Source of the DNA: Sphingobacteriia bacterium
GTDB taxonomy: Bacteria; Bacteroidota; Bacteroidia; Chitinophagales; Chitinophagaceae
NCBI GenBank assembly: GCA_017304675.1
Contig: JAFKLS010000018.1
Coordinates: 248,001-312,000 of the forward strand
DNA: 64,000 nt
Direction: 5' to 3'
Under the pieces are notes generated by a model. That model was not told the DNA's origin, searched no databases, and saw only the letters and a list, made by a program, of their open reading frames with translations. Position 1 is the first letter of the stretch, and the number at the start of each line of letters is the position of its first letter. The position numbers and the translations under genes are program-made. Positions 54,757 to 63,182 of the stretch are shown in pieces.

Positions 54757-55302
54757 ATGTACCTCTACCTAAAAGCATTACACATCATCTTCGTTGTAAC
54801 CTGGTTTGCCGGTTTGTTCTATATGCCAAGATTGTTCATTTACAATACAGAAGCCAACGATAAACCCGAAGCTGAAAAAAAAGTGTTACAGGCTCAGTTT
54901 ACCATTATGATGAAACGTTTATGGTATGGCATCACCTGGCCTTCAGCAATATTAACGCTTATACTGGGTATTGCTGTATTGGTAAACCTGCAATGGGATA
55001 AGATGATCTTTCAACCGGAATTCAGGTGGTTACTCATCAAACTAATATTTGTTGTTTTATTGTATATATACCACTTCACATTACATAAAATACTGGTGCA
55101 GGAAACCAGGGGCATTTTTAAATACAGCTCTCAGCAATTAAGAATTTGGAATGAAGCGGCAACGGTAATACTGATTGCCGTGGTGATGCTCGTAACCGTA
55201 AAACAGAGTATTAGCCTTGTATGGGGATTGGTTGGACTGATTGTTTTTATAGCAATACTAATGGCCGCTATTAATATTTATAAAAAAATGCGCAACAAAT
55301 AA
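54757..55302 (+). CDS. hemJ: Protoporphyrinogen oxidase HemJ
   Basis: A 181-residue membrane protein with four to five helices. LHIIFVVTWFAGLFYMPRLFIYN holds the essential His (H9) and Arg of the HemJ family; WYGITWPSAILTLILG and the later LHKILVQ are also conserved. Family knowledge: the non-flavin, heme b-containing oxidase that converts protoporphyrinogen IX to protoporphyrin IX in many bacteria lacking HemG/HemY. Placement directly after hemH supports this. 57 nt after hemH. Confidence 0.93.
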   Translation: MYLYLKALHIIFVVTWFAGLFYMPRLFIYNTEANDKPEAEKKVLQAQFTIMMKRLWYGITWPSAILTLILGIAVLVNLQWDKMIFQPEFRWLLIKLIFVVLLYIYHFTLHKILVQETRGIFKYSSQQLRIWNEAATVILIAVVMLVTVKQSISLVWGLVGLIVFIAILMAAINIYKKMRNK

Positions 55303-55304
55303 AC

Positions 55305-55334
55305 TTGTCAATTACAACATAGGCCTTACTTTTA
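55305..55334 (+). promoter_or_regulatory. Promoter of the TPP-riboswitch operon
   Basis: TTG at 55305-55307, a 19-nt spacer, then TACTTTTA at 55327-55334 (one mismatch to TAnnTTTG), placing transcription start just ahead of the riboswitch. Confidence 0.55.
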
Positions 55335-55342
55335 CAGTATTA

Positions 55343-55424
55343 TTGCTCGGGGTGCCTAACAAATCTGTTAAGCTGAGATTATACCCGAAACCTGATTTGG
55401 ATAATGCCAACGGAGGGAATGCAT
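55343..55424 (+). promoter_or_regulatory. TPP riboswitch (THI element)
   Basis: The conserved segments are in order: CTCGGGGTGCC (55346-55356), the P3 hairpin arms, GCTGAGATTATACCC (about 55372-55385), ACCTGATTTGGATAATGCC (55390-55408), and GGAGGGAA (55412-55419). All match the thiamine pyrophosphate aptamer. It is followed at once by a strong terminator hairpin, so the switch most likely acts by transcription attenuation: TPP bound, terminator forms. Confidence 0.95.
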
Positions 55425-55441
55425 CAAATAAAAAATTATTT

Positions 55442-55491
55442 AACAGCGCCATTTTCTTCGTGTATCGGAAAGTGGCGCTGTTATTTTTTTT
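55442..55491 (+). terminator. Riboswitch expression-platform terminator
   Basis: A 10-bp perfect stem (AACAGCGCCA/TGGCGCTGTT, 55442-55451 with 55473-55482) around 21 nt, then a T run ending 2 nt before the ATG at 55494. Its position between aptamer and first gene marks it as regulated. Confidence 0.92.
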
Positions 55492-55493
55492 AT

Positions 55494-56222
55494 ATGGCAA
55501 ATATTGAAAAAAGGGAATATGGCTTAATCCCTAACCATTATCAGAACTGGCAGAACCGCCAGGAGTGGTTTTTTAACAGGGAAAATACCGATACTTACGA
55601 ACAGTGGTATGAAGGCCGTTATAAGCGGGCAGAAATATGGCAGAAGAAAGTAATGGAGCAACTTGTATCGAAAGATAAACGCATTAAAACATTATTAGAG
55701 TTTGGCTGTGGCACCACACGTTTTACAAGATGGTGGAAAGAAATTGGTATTGAGGCTTCCGGCGGAGATATTTCACCACTCATGCTTTCACAGGCCATAC
55801 AACTATTTGATGGCGATTTGGTAATGGCCGATGCACACCATATGCCCTTTAAAGACCACAGCTTCGATGCACTTGCATTCATTACTACTTTTGAATATTA
55901 CAAAAACCCCGTAAATGTTATCAGGGAAGCAGCCCGTGTAGCCAAATATGGTATTGCCATGGGTATGATGAACAGAAATTCGCCCAAAGTTTTAAGAAGA
56001 AGAGTGCAACAAGCATTCGGCAAAAATCCTTTTTACGTTACCGCCACTTTTTATACCCCTCAAAAGCTTATAAACATTATTGATGAGGCATTGAAAGGAA
56101 GGAATTACAGTATTGAATGGACCTGCACAGGATTACCCAAATGGTTTCCTGTACAGCAATGGAGTATTCCTTATGGAGATTTCTTTGGCTTATATATTAC
56201 CTTAAACGATTCTTTAAAATGA
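55494..56222 (+). CDS. Class I SAM-dependent methyltransferase in a TPP-riboswitch operon
   Basis: A 242-residue methyltransferase. Motif I is LLEFGCGTTRF (67-77), then GGDISPLMLSQA, the acidic loop MADAHHMPFKDHSFDAL, and YYKNPVNVIREAARV. The fold is clear, the substrate is not. It is the first gene behind the TPP riboswitch, beginning 2 nt after the terminator T run, and its stop overlaps the next start (ATGA). A Trm112-like protein, a typical methyltransferase activator, is encoded last in the same operon, suggesting a possible pair. It resembles none of the usual thiamine synthesis enzymes. Confidence 0.85.
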   Translation: MANIEKREYGLIPNHYQNWQNRQEWFFNRENTDTYEQWYEGRYKRAEIWQKKVMEQLVSKDKRIKTLLEFGCGTTRFTRWWKEIGIEASGGDISPLMLSQAIQLFDGDLVMADAHHMPFKDHSFDALAFITTFEYYKNPVNVIREAARVAKYGIAMGMMNRNSPKVLRRRVQQAFGKNPFYVTATFYTPQKLINIIDEALKGRNYSIEWTCTGLPKWFPVQQWSIPYGDFFGLYITLNDSLK

Positions 56223-57271
56223 AAGAGCCGGGAAAAATAGATCAATCTTTTTTCGAGCACAATATTTTACAATATTGTGGTTTTAATAGAAATGAAGTAA
56301 TAACAGGGCCGGGTTTTGGTATTGATGTGTCTGTTGTTGATCTGCACCACAATATGGCCATGGCGTTAACCAGCGATCCTTTATCTCTTATTCCCTCATT
56401 GGGTTTGGAAGAGTCTGCATGGTTATCTGTTCACCTAATGGCAAACGATATGGCCACTACCGGTTTTCAACCGATGTACGGGCAATTTGTTTTAAACCTG
56501 CCAGAATATTTTTCCAACGAAGATTTCAGTGTTTACTGGAACCATATTCATTGCTTCTGCAAAAGCATAGGCGTTGCCATAACAGGGGGACATACAGGCT
56601 TTATTCAAAACCAGCATTCAACTATTGCCGGCGGCGGAACATTTATAACGGTTGCACCAAAAGATCAAATTTTAACTTCCAATAAAGCCAGGCCTGGCAA
56701 TATACTTATTGCTACAAAACAATGCGGTTTAACGGCTGTTTCCATCCTTGCAAAAAGTTTTCCCAACACTGTTCAGCAAAAGCTTGGAAAAGAAGTGTAT
56801 GATAAGGCTTGCGATTTATTCCATCAAACAAGTTCTTTAAAAGATGCTTTAACAGCTAAAGGAAATACAGAAAACATCGGGGAAGTTACCGCTATGCATG
56901 ATGTTACCGAAGGCGGTATTTTAGGTACAGCTTATGAATTAGCTGTAGCATCAGGCAATGGGCTTTTGCTATATAACAATGCCATACCGGTTGGAGATGT
57001 TCAGCAAGCTATAGCGCAATTGTTTTCTTTAGACCCAAGATATATTGTTGGCGCAGGTTCTATGCTTATTTGTGCAACCGAAGGAAGTGAACAGAATGTT
57101 CTGAACAGGTTAAAGGCTGAAAATATTGAAGCTACCATTATTGGTAAGCTTGTTAAAAAAGAGGAGGGACTGAAAATTATAGAAGATGATGAATTGAAAA
57201 ATATTGTTTACCTGGAAAAAGACCCTTACTGGAATGCTTTTTTCGATGCATATAAAAGAGGTTGGAATTAA
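56219..57271 (+). CDS. AIR synthase-related (PurM/HypE/ThiL superfamily) protein
   Basis: A 350-residue protein with the PurM-type two-domain fold. GPGFGIDVSVVDL, TSDPLSL, LMANDMATTGFQPMY, and ITGGHTGF align with HypE, and AMHDVTEGGILGTAYELA with the C-terminal domain. ThiL, the thiamine monophosphate kinase, belongs to the same superfamily, so in a TPP-controlled operon it might phosphorylate or dehydrate a thiamine intermediate. But HypE-type sequence and lack of hydrogenase genes leave the reaction unknown. The start overlaps the methyltransferase stop by 4 nt, and the stop overlaps the next ATG. Confidence 0.82.
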   Translation: MKEPGKIDQSFFEHNILQYCGFNRNEVITGPGFGIDVSVVDLHHNMAMALTSDPLSLIPSLGLEESAWLSVHLMANDMATTGFQPMYGQFVLNLPEYFSNEDFSVYWNHIHCFCKSIGVAITGGHTGFIQNQHSTIAGGGTFITVAPKDQILTSNKARPGNILIATKQCGLTAVSILAKSFPNTVQQKLGKEVYDKACDLFHQTSSLKDALTAKGNTENIGEVTAMHDVTEGGILGTAYELAVASGNGLLLYNNAIPVGDVQQAIAQLFSLDPRYIVGAGSMLICATEGSEQNVLNRLKAENIEATIIGKLVKKEEGLKIIEDDELKNIVYLEKDPYWNAFFDAYKRGWN

Positions 57272-57909
57272 TGAGCACTATTCATAAAATACAAAACGGT
57301 ATTTACCTGGTAATCGATCCTTCTATGCCCTTGCCGCTGCTTTTACAAAAACTGGAAATTGTTTTACAGCAAGGGTTAAGCGCAGTTCAGATATGGGATA
57401 ATTTCTGCAATACAGAAAATATAAGCACACTTATTTCTAGTATCTGTACAATTTGTAAACAATACAAAACACCTGTTTTAATTAACAACAAGTGGGAATT
57501 ATTGAAGCAGTTTGATTTAGATGGCGTTCACTTTGATGTATTACCCAAAAACATTGTTTCTATTAAAGAACAAATAGGAAGGGAGTTCATCTGTGGTATT
57601 ACCTGCAATAATAATATAGATGTTGTGCTGGAAGCCAACAGACAACAATTAAACTATGTTTCCTTTTGTTCAATGTTTCCATCTACAACAAGCAATAGTT
57701 GCGAATTGGTTTCTTTCGAAACCGTTCAAAAAGCAAGCGAACTGACTGATCTGCCTATCTTTTTAGCCGGAGGTATAAAGCCGGAAAAAATAGACCTGCT
57801 TCATGAATTGCACTATAATGGAATTGCAGTGGTGTCAGGTATTATGAGTGCAGAAAACCCGGTAGAAATCACAAAACAATATTTACAAAAAATTAAAGCA
57901 CATTTATGA
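57271..57909 (+). CDS. ThiE-like thiamine phosphate synthase family protein
   Basis: A 212-residue TIM barrel of the ThiE/TenI family. Corresponding segments are SAVQIWDNF (canonical uses QLREK), LDGVHFD (GVHLG), CGITCNN (GxSxH), YVSFCSMFPSTTS, IFLAGGI and GIAVVSGI. ThiE joins HMP-pyrophosphate with thiazole phosphate to give thiamine phosphate. Several usual catalytic-loop residues differ, so it may be a divergent synthase or TenI-like paralogue. TPP-riboswitch context supports a thiamine role. The ATG at 57271 overlaps the previous stop; it overlaps the Trm112-like gene by 4 nt. Confidence 0.8.
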   Translation: MSTIHKIQNGIYLVIDPSMPLPLLLQKLEIVLQQGLSAVQIWDNFCNTENISTLISSICTICKQYKTPVLINNKWELLKQFDLDGVHFDVLPKNIVSIKEQIGREFICGITCNNNIDVVLEANRQQLNYVSFCSMFPSTTSNSCELVSFETVQKASELTDLPIFLAGGIKPEKIDLLHELHYNGIAVVSGIMSAENPVEITKQYLQKIKAHL

Positions 57910-58205
57910 CAACAAAAATCATTGATAAACTTTGTTGCCCGTTCGATAAAAACGATTTAGCCCTGCAAATCATTTCGCAGGATATTCATAACAATGTTAA
58001 AGAAGGCATATTAACCTGCAATCAGTGTAATCGATATTATCCTGTTGTATCGGGCATTCCCATTATGAACCCTGACGAATACAGGGAATTTAAATTAGAA
58101 ATCCCCATGCTGGAAAAATGGCAGGAATATTTATCAAATAAATCATTCGATAATTTCAGAATTACCAGCAATCCTGATACGGGCAATGCTTTACCTGAAG
58201 CTTAA
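57906..58205 (+). CDS. Trm112-like small zinc-ribbon-type protein
   Basis: A 99-residue protein. LCCPFDKNDLALQ and LTCNQCNRYYPVVSGIPIMNPDEYRE match the Trm112/YcaR pattern (short zinc ribbon with C-terminal P-I-x-x-M-x). The second ribbon has CxxC, but the first has only adjacent Cys and an Asp where the second Cys usually lies, so metal binding may be altered. Trm112 proteins activate and stabilise methyltransferases, which fits the first gene of the operon. An extra 35-residue tail follows the core. It ends 2 nt from convergent hemN. Confidence 0.8.
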   Translation: MTTKIIDKLCCPFDKNDLALQIISQDIHNNVKEGILTCNQCNRYYPVVSGIPIMNPDEYREFKLEIPMLEKWQEYLSNKSFDNFRITSNPDTGNALPEA

Positions 58206-58207
58206 TA

Positions 58208-59575
58208 CTAAATAGCTTTACTAAATAAAGGTTTTGCAGAAACCATTTCTCTGCGAAGCAACTGTAAATCGAATGCCTTGCAGATATTTCTGATAAAATG
58301 CATTCCCAAAGCTGTAACTTTTACGCTTTCTTCATTCCATATCACCAGGCCGTCTGCCTCCAGCTTTACAAGTTCGGGGAAAGTAAATTCCTGCAAGAGT
58401 TGCATATGTTCAGGTTTAAATAAAGTGTACCCATTGCAACTGATATTAAGAATATATTTTTTGAAACTCAGATCTTCGCCTGTTAAGAAATATCCTTTTG
58501 TAACAGGTAACTCACCATTGCTAACTGCAGCATAATATTCGTGAATGGTTTTGTAATTCTGAGCAAATGCAATGCCTGCATCGCTTATACTCGATACCCC
58601 CAAACCAATAAGCATATTGGTTTGTTGTGTTGTATATCCCATAAAATTTCTGTGCAATTTTTCTTCTTCCCTTGCTTTAAACAATTCATCATTAGGCAGC
58701 GCAAAATGATCCATGCCAATATCTTTATATCCATTCTCCGTAAATAGTTTTTTACCAAGCTGGTATAATCGCATTTTTTCTTCCGGTGCAGGCAGGTCAT
58801 TCTCATCAAAGAGGCGTTGCCCTCTGCTTGTCCAGGGCACATGGGCATAACTATAAAACGCAACACGGTCTGGCTTAAGCTCTATCGTTTTTAAAATAGT
58901 GTGTTCAATCCTGTTTATTGTTTGTAAAGGCAGGCCATAAATCAGGTCTATATTTACAGAAGTATAACCAACATCTCTTGCATCTTTAACAGCACGTTCA
59001 ACATTCTCAAAGGGTTGAATTCTGTTGATTACCATTTGCACTTCTTTATTCAAATCCTGCACGCCATAGCTCACTCTTCTAAAGCCTAAATTGTACAAGG
59101 TTTGCAAATGCTCTTTCGTTGTATTATTGGGGTGGCCCTCAAAACTAAATTCATATTCCGGATGAATAGCCGCTTCAGCAAAAATAGCGTTGAGTAATCT
59201 CGTTAAATTGGCCGGAGAAAAAAAAGTGGGTGTTCCTCCTCCCAGGTGTAATTCTCTAATAACGGGCTTCTCTTTCATTAAAGAAAGATATAAATGCCAT
59301 TCCTGTACCAACGCACCCATATATTCTTCTTCTACAGAATGGTTAGCAGTAATTTTTTTATTACACCCGCAATAAGTGCAAAGCGATTCGCAAAAAGGTA
59401 AATGCAGGTAGAGGCTTATTCCATCTTTCGTATTGTTTATTGTAAACTGCTGTTTAATAACATTTTCCCACTCATTCCTATCTATTGTTTCTTTCCAAAA
59501 GGGAACAGTAGGATAACTCGTATAACGAGGAACAGGAACATTATATTTTTGAAGTAAATCTATATTTACCTGCAT
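58208..59575 (-). CDS. hemN: Oxygen-independent coproporphyrinogen III oxidase
   Basis: A 455-residue radical SAM enzyme. The 4Fe-4S motif is CESLCTYCGC (C62, C66, C69, and C71), embedded in YLHLPFCESLCTYCGCNK; HLGGGTPTFF, GVQDLNKEV, and YGLPLQTINR follow. The N-terminal VPRYTSYPTVPFW and C-terminal domain distinguish true HemN from HemW. It gives an anaerobic alternative to hemF. It is convergent with the thiamine-related operon and 116 nt from the amidohydrolase. Confidence 0.96.
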   Translation of the reverse strand: MQVNIDLLQKYNVPVPRYTSYPTVPFWKETIDRNEWENVIKQQFTINNTKDGISLYLHLPFCESLCTYCGCNKKITANHSVEEEYMGALVQEWHLYLSLMKEKPVIRELHLGGGTPTFFSPANLTRLLNAIFAEAAIHPEYEFSFEGHPNNTTKEHLQTLYNLGFRRVSYGVQDLNKEVQMVINRIQPFENVERAVKDARDVGYTSVNIDLIYGLPLQTINRIEHTILKTIELKPDRVAFYSYAHVPWTSRGQRLFDENDLPAPEEKMRLYQLGKKLFTENGYKDIGMDHFALPNDELFKAREEEKLHRNFMGYTTQQTNMLIGLGVSSISDAGIAFAQNYKTIHEYYAAVSNGELPVTKGYFLTGEDLSFKKYILNISCNGYTLFKPEHMQLLQEFTFPELVKLEADGLVIWNEESVKVTALGMHFIRNICKAFDLQLLRREMVSAKPLFSKAI

Positions 59576-59591
59576 AACAACTGGTTTAAGG

Positions 59592-59599
59592 CAAAACTA
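59592..59599 (-). promoter_or_regulatory. -7 element before hemN
   Basis: TAGTTTTG on the minus strand matches TAnnTTTG, 16 nt upstream of the hemN ATG. Confidence 0.4.
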
Positions 59600-59691
59600 T
59601 TCTACACAAAAAGTTTAAACATGACGATTATCAGCAATTCGGCTTAAATTGTCATGCCATTTTCATTTTTCTACCTTAATGTAATAATGTT

Positions 59692-61332
59692 ATGATGATG
59701 CGTACCACTATTATCTTCATTTTATTGGCAACTATTGTAACCGGTTGTAAGATGAAAGAGAAAGCAAACCTTATTATTCATCATGCAACAATTTATACAG
59801 TTGACAGTAGTTTTAGCAAGGCAGAGGCAATCGCTGTAAAAGATGGAAAAATAGTAGCCATTGGTGCGAATGATGATATTTTGAAGAAGTATAGTGCCAA
59901 TGAAACCATTGATGCACAAGGAAAGTTTATTTATCCGGGATTGATAGATGCACATTCTCATTTTGTTGGCTATGCCAATAGTTTATTCGCGGCAGACCTG
60001 TACGATTCTAAAAGTTTTGAAGAAATAGTAGAGCGTTTACAAAAATTTGCCAAAACACATTCCCAGGAAAAATGGATTATTGGCAGAGGATGGGATCAAA
60101 ATAAATTTCCGGGAAAACAATTTCCAACCAACGATCTGCTGAACAAAGCCTTCCCCGATAAACCAGTTTATTTAACAAGGGTTGACGGCCATGCGGCCAT
60201 TGCCAATAACATTGCATTGAATATTGCCGGATTAAAACCAGGGCAGAAAATTAATGGTAGCGTTATTGAAACAGCGAATGGAAAACTAACCGGTTTATTG
60301 ATAGACAATGCCACTCACCTCGTTGGCAGCCTTATTCCTGCTTTAACAAAACAAGATTATGCAAAACGTTTATGGCATGCCCAACAGAATTGCTTTGCTT
60401 ATGGATTAACCACAGTTACAGACTGCGGCTTGAATTATAAAACAACACAGATCATCGACACGCTTCAACAGGAAAGTGCTATTAGCATGAGAGTATATGC
60501 TATGTTAAGCGATGACAAGGAAAACTTCGATTACATTCTTCCTAAAGGCCCTTACAAAACAGATAAACTTTACATAAGGGCATTTAAATTTTATGCAGAC
60601 GGGGCCTTGGGTAGCCGAGGCGCCTGTTTATTACAGCCTTACTCCGATAAACCGGGATGGCAGGGTTTCTTATTAAGCACACCTGCTCATTTTGACAGTG
60701 CCGCACAAATGTTAGCCAATACAGATTTCCAGATGTGCACACATGCCATTGGCGATAGTGGGAACAGGATGATCTTACACATATACAATAAAGTACTGAA
60801 AGAAAAGAACGATAAACGTTGGAGAGTAGAGCATGCACAGATCATCAATCAAAAAGATTTTGACCTGTTTAAACAGGCATCTATTGTACCCAGTGTTCAG
60901 CCAACACATGCCACCAGCGATATGTATTGGGCAGAAGAAAGGTTGGGAAAAGAAAGGCTAAAAGGCGGTTACGCATTTAAACAATTGTTACAGGAGAATG
61001 GATGGCTGCCATTGGGAACAGATTTTCCGGTGGAAGACATTAACCCTTTTAAAACCTTTCTGGCTGCGGTTTTTAGAAAAGATGCCAAAGGCTTTCCCGA
61101 TGCAGGTTTTCAAATGGAGAATGCATTAACCAAAGAACAAACTTTGCGGGGCATGACCATTTGGGCAGCCAAAGCATGCTTCTTAGAGAATGAAGTGGGC
61201 AGTTTGGAAAAAGGGAAAAAAGCAGATTTCTTTTTGGCAGATAAAGATTTGATGAAAGTTACAGAAAAAGATATTTTATCAATTAATGTTTCATCAACCT
61301 ATCTCGGTGGAAAGAAAGTATTTGGTAAGTAA
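59692..61332 (+). CDS. Lipoprotein amidohydrolase family protein (YtcJ-like)
   Basis: A 546-residue protein. N-terminal signal with lipobox (ATIVTGC) predicts a lipoprotein. The body is an amidohydrolase: small beta sandwich (IYTVDSSFSKAEAIAVKDGKIVAIG), metal site LIDAHSHF, DGHAAI, later metal His in RVEHAQI and in CTHAIGD, LGTDFPVE and a C-terminal GSLEKGKKADFFLADKD. Members of this group hydrolyse N-acyl amides or similar compounds; the substrate cannot be inferred. Start at 59692 (MMM run makes exact Met uncertain). It is divergent from hemN. Confidence 0.88.
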   Translation: MMMRTTIIFILLATIVTGCKMKEKANLIIHHATIYTVDSSFSKAEAIAVKDGKIVAIGANDDILKKYSANETIDAQGKFIYPGLIDAHSHFVGYANSLFAADLYDSKSFEEIVERLQKFAKTHSQEKWIIGRGWDQNKFPGKQFPTNDLLNKAFPDKPVYLTRVDGHAAIANNIALNIAGLKPGQKINGSVIETANGKLTGLLIDNATHLVGSLIPALTKQDYAKRLWHAQQNCFAYGLTTVTDCGLNYKTTQIIDTLQQESAISMRVYAMLSDDKENFDYILPKGPYKTDKLYIRAFKFYADGALGSRGACLLQPYSDKPGWQGFLLSTPAHFDSAAQMLANTDFQMCTHAIGDSGNRMILHIYNKVLKEKNDKRWRVEHAQIINQKDFDLFKQASIVPSVQPTHATSDMYWAEERLGKERLKGGYAFKQLLQENGWLPLGTDFPVEDINPFKTFLAAVFRKDAKGFPDAGFQMENALTKEQTLRGMTIWAAKACFLENEVGSLEKGKKADFFLADKDLMKVTEKDILSINVSSTYLGGKKVFGK

Positions 61333-61369
61333 TTTTCAACATTCTTAATCATTTTTTGTTATTGCATTT

Positions 61370-62302
61370 ATGCCGATTGTTTCAATCCGAAATTTAACTA
61401 AGGAATTTAATAACATCATTGCAGTAAAAGATCTGTCATTTACTGTAAACAAAGGAGATGTTTATGGATTTCTCGGGCAAAATGGTGCAGGAAAAAGTAC
61501 CACCATCAGAATGTTGCTTACATTAATTCAGCCAACGAGTGGCGATATTGAAGTGTTTGGTTTACAACTTTCAAGGCACAGAAAAGAAATTTTAAAAAAT
61601 ATCGGCGCCGTTATTGAGAAGCCTGATACTTATAAATATTTAAGTGCTTACGAAAATCTGAAACTGTTCGCAAAATTGAGTGGCATTAAACCATCGCATC
61701 AAAAGTTGATGGATCAGTTAGAAATGATCGGGTTAGCAGAAAGGGCTAACGATAAGGTGAAAACATTCTCGCAGGGCATGAAGCAAAGGCTGGGAATTGG
61801 TATTGCATTGGTGCATAACCCTCAATTAATTGTTTTAGACGAACCAACAAACGGGTTAGATCCTCAGGGTATTGCCGATATCAGGAATTTGATTTTATAT
61901 TTAAGCAGGGAGTTACACAAAACATTAATTGTTTCATCTCATTTACTGAATGAGATAGAACAAATAGCAACAAGGGTTTTGATTATCGACAGAGGCAGAA
62001 AAATAATTGAAGAGAATGCCAATACTTTATTCGATCCGGCACAAACCATTGTACAAATTAAAACGGCAAATGATAAACAAACAATGGCATTGCTTCAGGA
62101 TACCATCTGGAGCAGTTATTTGTGCAAAGAAAATAGTACAGAAGTGGTGTTGAGAATGAACAAAAAAAACATTCCTCAATTTATTCACTTTCTTGCTACA
62201 CGGGATATTGAAATAGAATCTGTACAACCCAGGAATAACCTGGAAGATTATTTTTTACAAGTAACAGCAGGCAAACAACATGTTCACACTTTTAAGAATT
62301 GA
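61370..62302 (+). CDS. ABC transporter ATP-binding protein (BcrA type)
   Basis: A 310-residue ATPase. Walker A is GQNGAGKSTT, signature FSQGMKQRLG, Walker B LIVLDEPTNGLDP, and H-loop SSHLL. The C-terminal extension (from about 215) is usual in ATPases working with ABC-2 type permeases such as drug or bacitracin exporters. It overlaps the permease gene by 23 nt, so they form a transporter pair. Substrate unknown. Confidence 0.93.
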   Translation: MPIVSIRNLTKEFNNIIAVKDLSFTVNKGDVYGFLGQNGAGKSTTIRMLLTLIQPTSGDIEVFGLQLSRHRKEILKNIGAVIEKPDTYKYLSAYENLKLFAKLSGIKPSHQKLMDQLEMIGLAERANDKVKTFSQGMKQRLGIGIALVHNPQLIVLDEPTNGLDPQGIADIRNLILYLSRELHKTLIVSSHLLNEIEQIATRVLIIDRGRKIIEENANTLFDPAQTIVQIKTANDKQTMALLQDTIWSSYLCKENSTEVVLRMNKKNIPQFIHFLATRDIEIESVQPRNNLEDYFLQVTAGKQHVHTFKN

Positions 62303-63155
62303 GATATATAAGATCTTTTCAAAGCCAAGAACATATTTGGCCTTTGCTGCCATTACAGCGCTCATCTTAATTGTACAATTGGGGTTGAAAGTTGATGGCA
62401 ATGAGTATGCAGCTTTCGTTTTGGCAGACCTGAGCAACACTTTACAAATAGATGGCAAAATCATTAACGGATACTTCGTTTGCTATGTAGTATTGCAATT
62501 ATTACTGGTGCATGTTCCACTTCTGATTGCGCTCATTGCTGCAGATATGATTAGCGGCGAAGCCAATATGGGAACACTCCGGTTATTGGTTACAAAACCG
62601 GTTAGCAGAAGCGGACTCTTAATAGCTAAATTTCTTGCATCGGCAGTTTACACAATCATTCTCCTTATATGGATTGCAGTTCTTGCCTTATTTGTAAGCA
62701 TGTATATTTTTGGAACAGACGATATGTTTTTATTAAAAAACAATTATGCTGTTCAGATTGAGAAGGCAGATATCTTCTGGCGCTATGCAGGTGCTTTCTT
62801 TTTTGCAACATTAGCCATGTTAACCGTTGCCGCCCTTGGCTTCTTCTTATCGCAGTTTGCCGATAATTCAATTGGGCCAATTGTAGCAACGATGAGTATT
62901 ATAATTGTTTTTACCATTCTCAGCACCATGAGTATTCCTATATTCAACATTATTAAACCTTACCTTTTCACCACACATATGGTTGCCTGGAAAGAATTTT
63001 TTGATGTGAAGTTGAATGCAGATAATGAAACCATTGCCGGTAGTTTGCAGCGGGGAGATAAGATCATAAAATCGGCGGCAATACTTGTTCTGCATATTGT
63101 TTTATTTGTTGGAGCTTCAATATGGGTATTTAAAAAGAAAGATGTGCTTAGTTAA
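62280..63155 (+). CDS. ABC-2 type transporter permease
   Basis: A 291-residue integral membrane protein with six predicted helices; N-terminal segment EIYKIFSKPRTYLAFAAI and DMISGEANMGTLRLLVTKPVSRSGLLIAKF are typical of ABC-2 permeases of the BcrB/NatB group (the 'E.. GT...LL..PVSR' box). Paired with the overlapping ATPase. Likely an exporter or a membrane-remodelling system. It is followed by a heptad arm and the LolA-like gene. Confidence 0.9.
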   Translation: MFTLLRIEIYKIFSKPRTYLAFAAITALILIVQLGLKVDGNEYAAFVLADLSNTLQIDGKIINGYFVCYVVLQLLLVHVPLLIALIAADMISGEANMGTLRLLVTKPVSRSGLLIAKFLASAVYTIILLIWIAVLALFVSMYIFGTDDMFLLKNNYAVQIEKADIFWRYAGAFFFATLAMLTVAALGFFLSQFADNSIGPIVATMSIIIVFTILSTMSIPIFNIIKPYLFTTHMVAWKEFFDVKLNADNETIAGSLQRGDKIIKSAAILVLHIVLFVGASIWVFKKKDVLS

Positions 63156-63182
63156 TTATGAATTAGAAATTAAGAATTAATA
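63156..63182 (+). repeat. Heptad arm abutting the LolA-like gene start
   Basis: Heptamers TTATGAA, TTAGAAA, TTAAGAA then TTAATA directly joined to the ATG at 63183. It starts directly after the permease stop codon. Confidence 0.7.

Noticed and set aside
55312..55500. Minus-strand ORF of 62 residues
   Set aside because: It is the antisense of the TPP riboswitch and its terminator, with no family resemblance.
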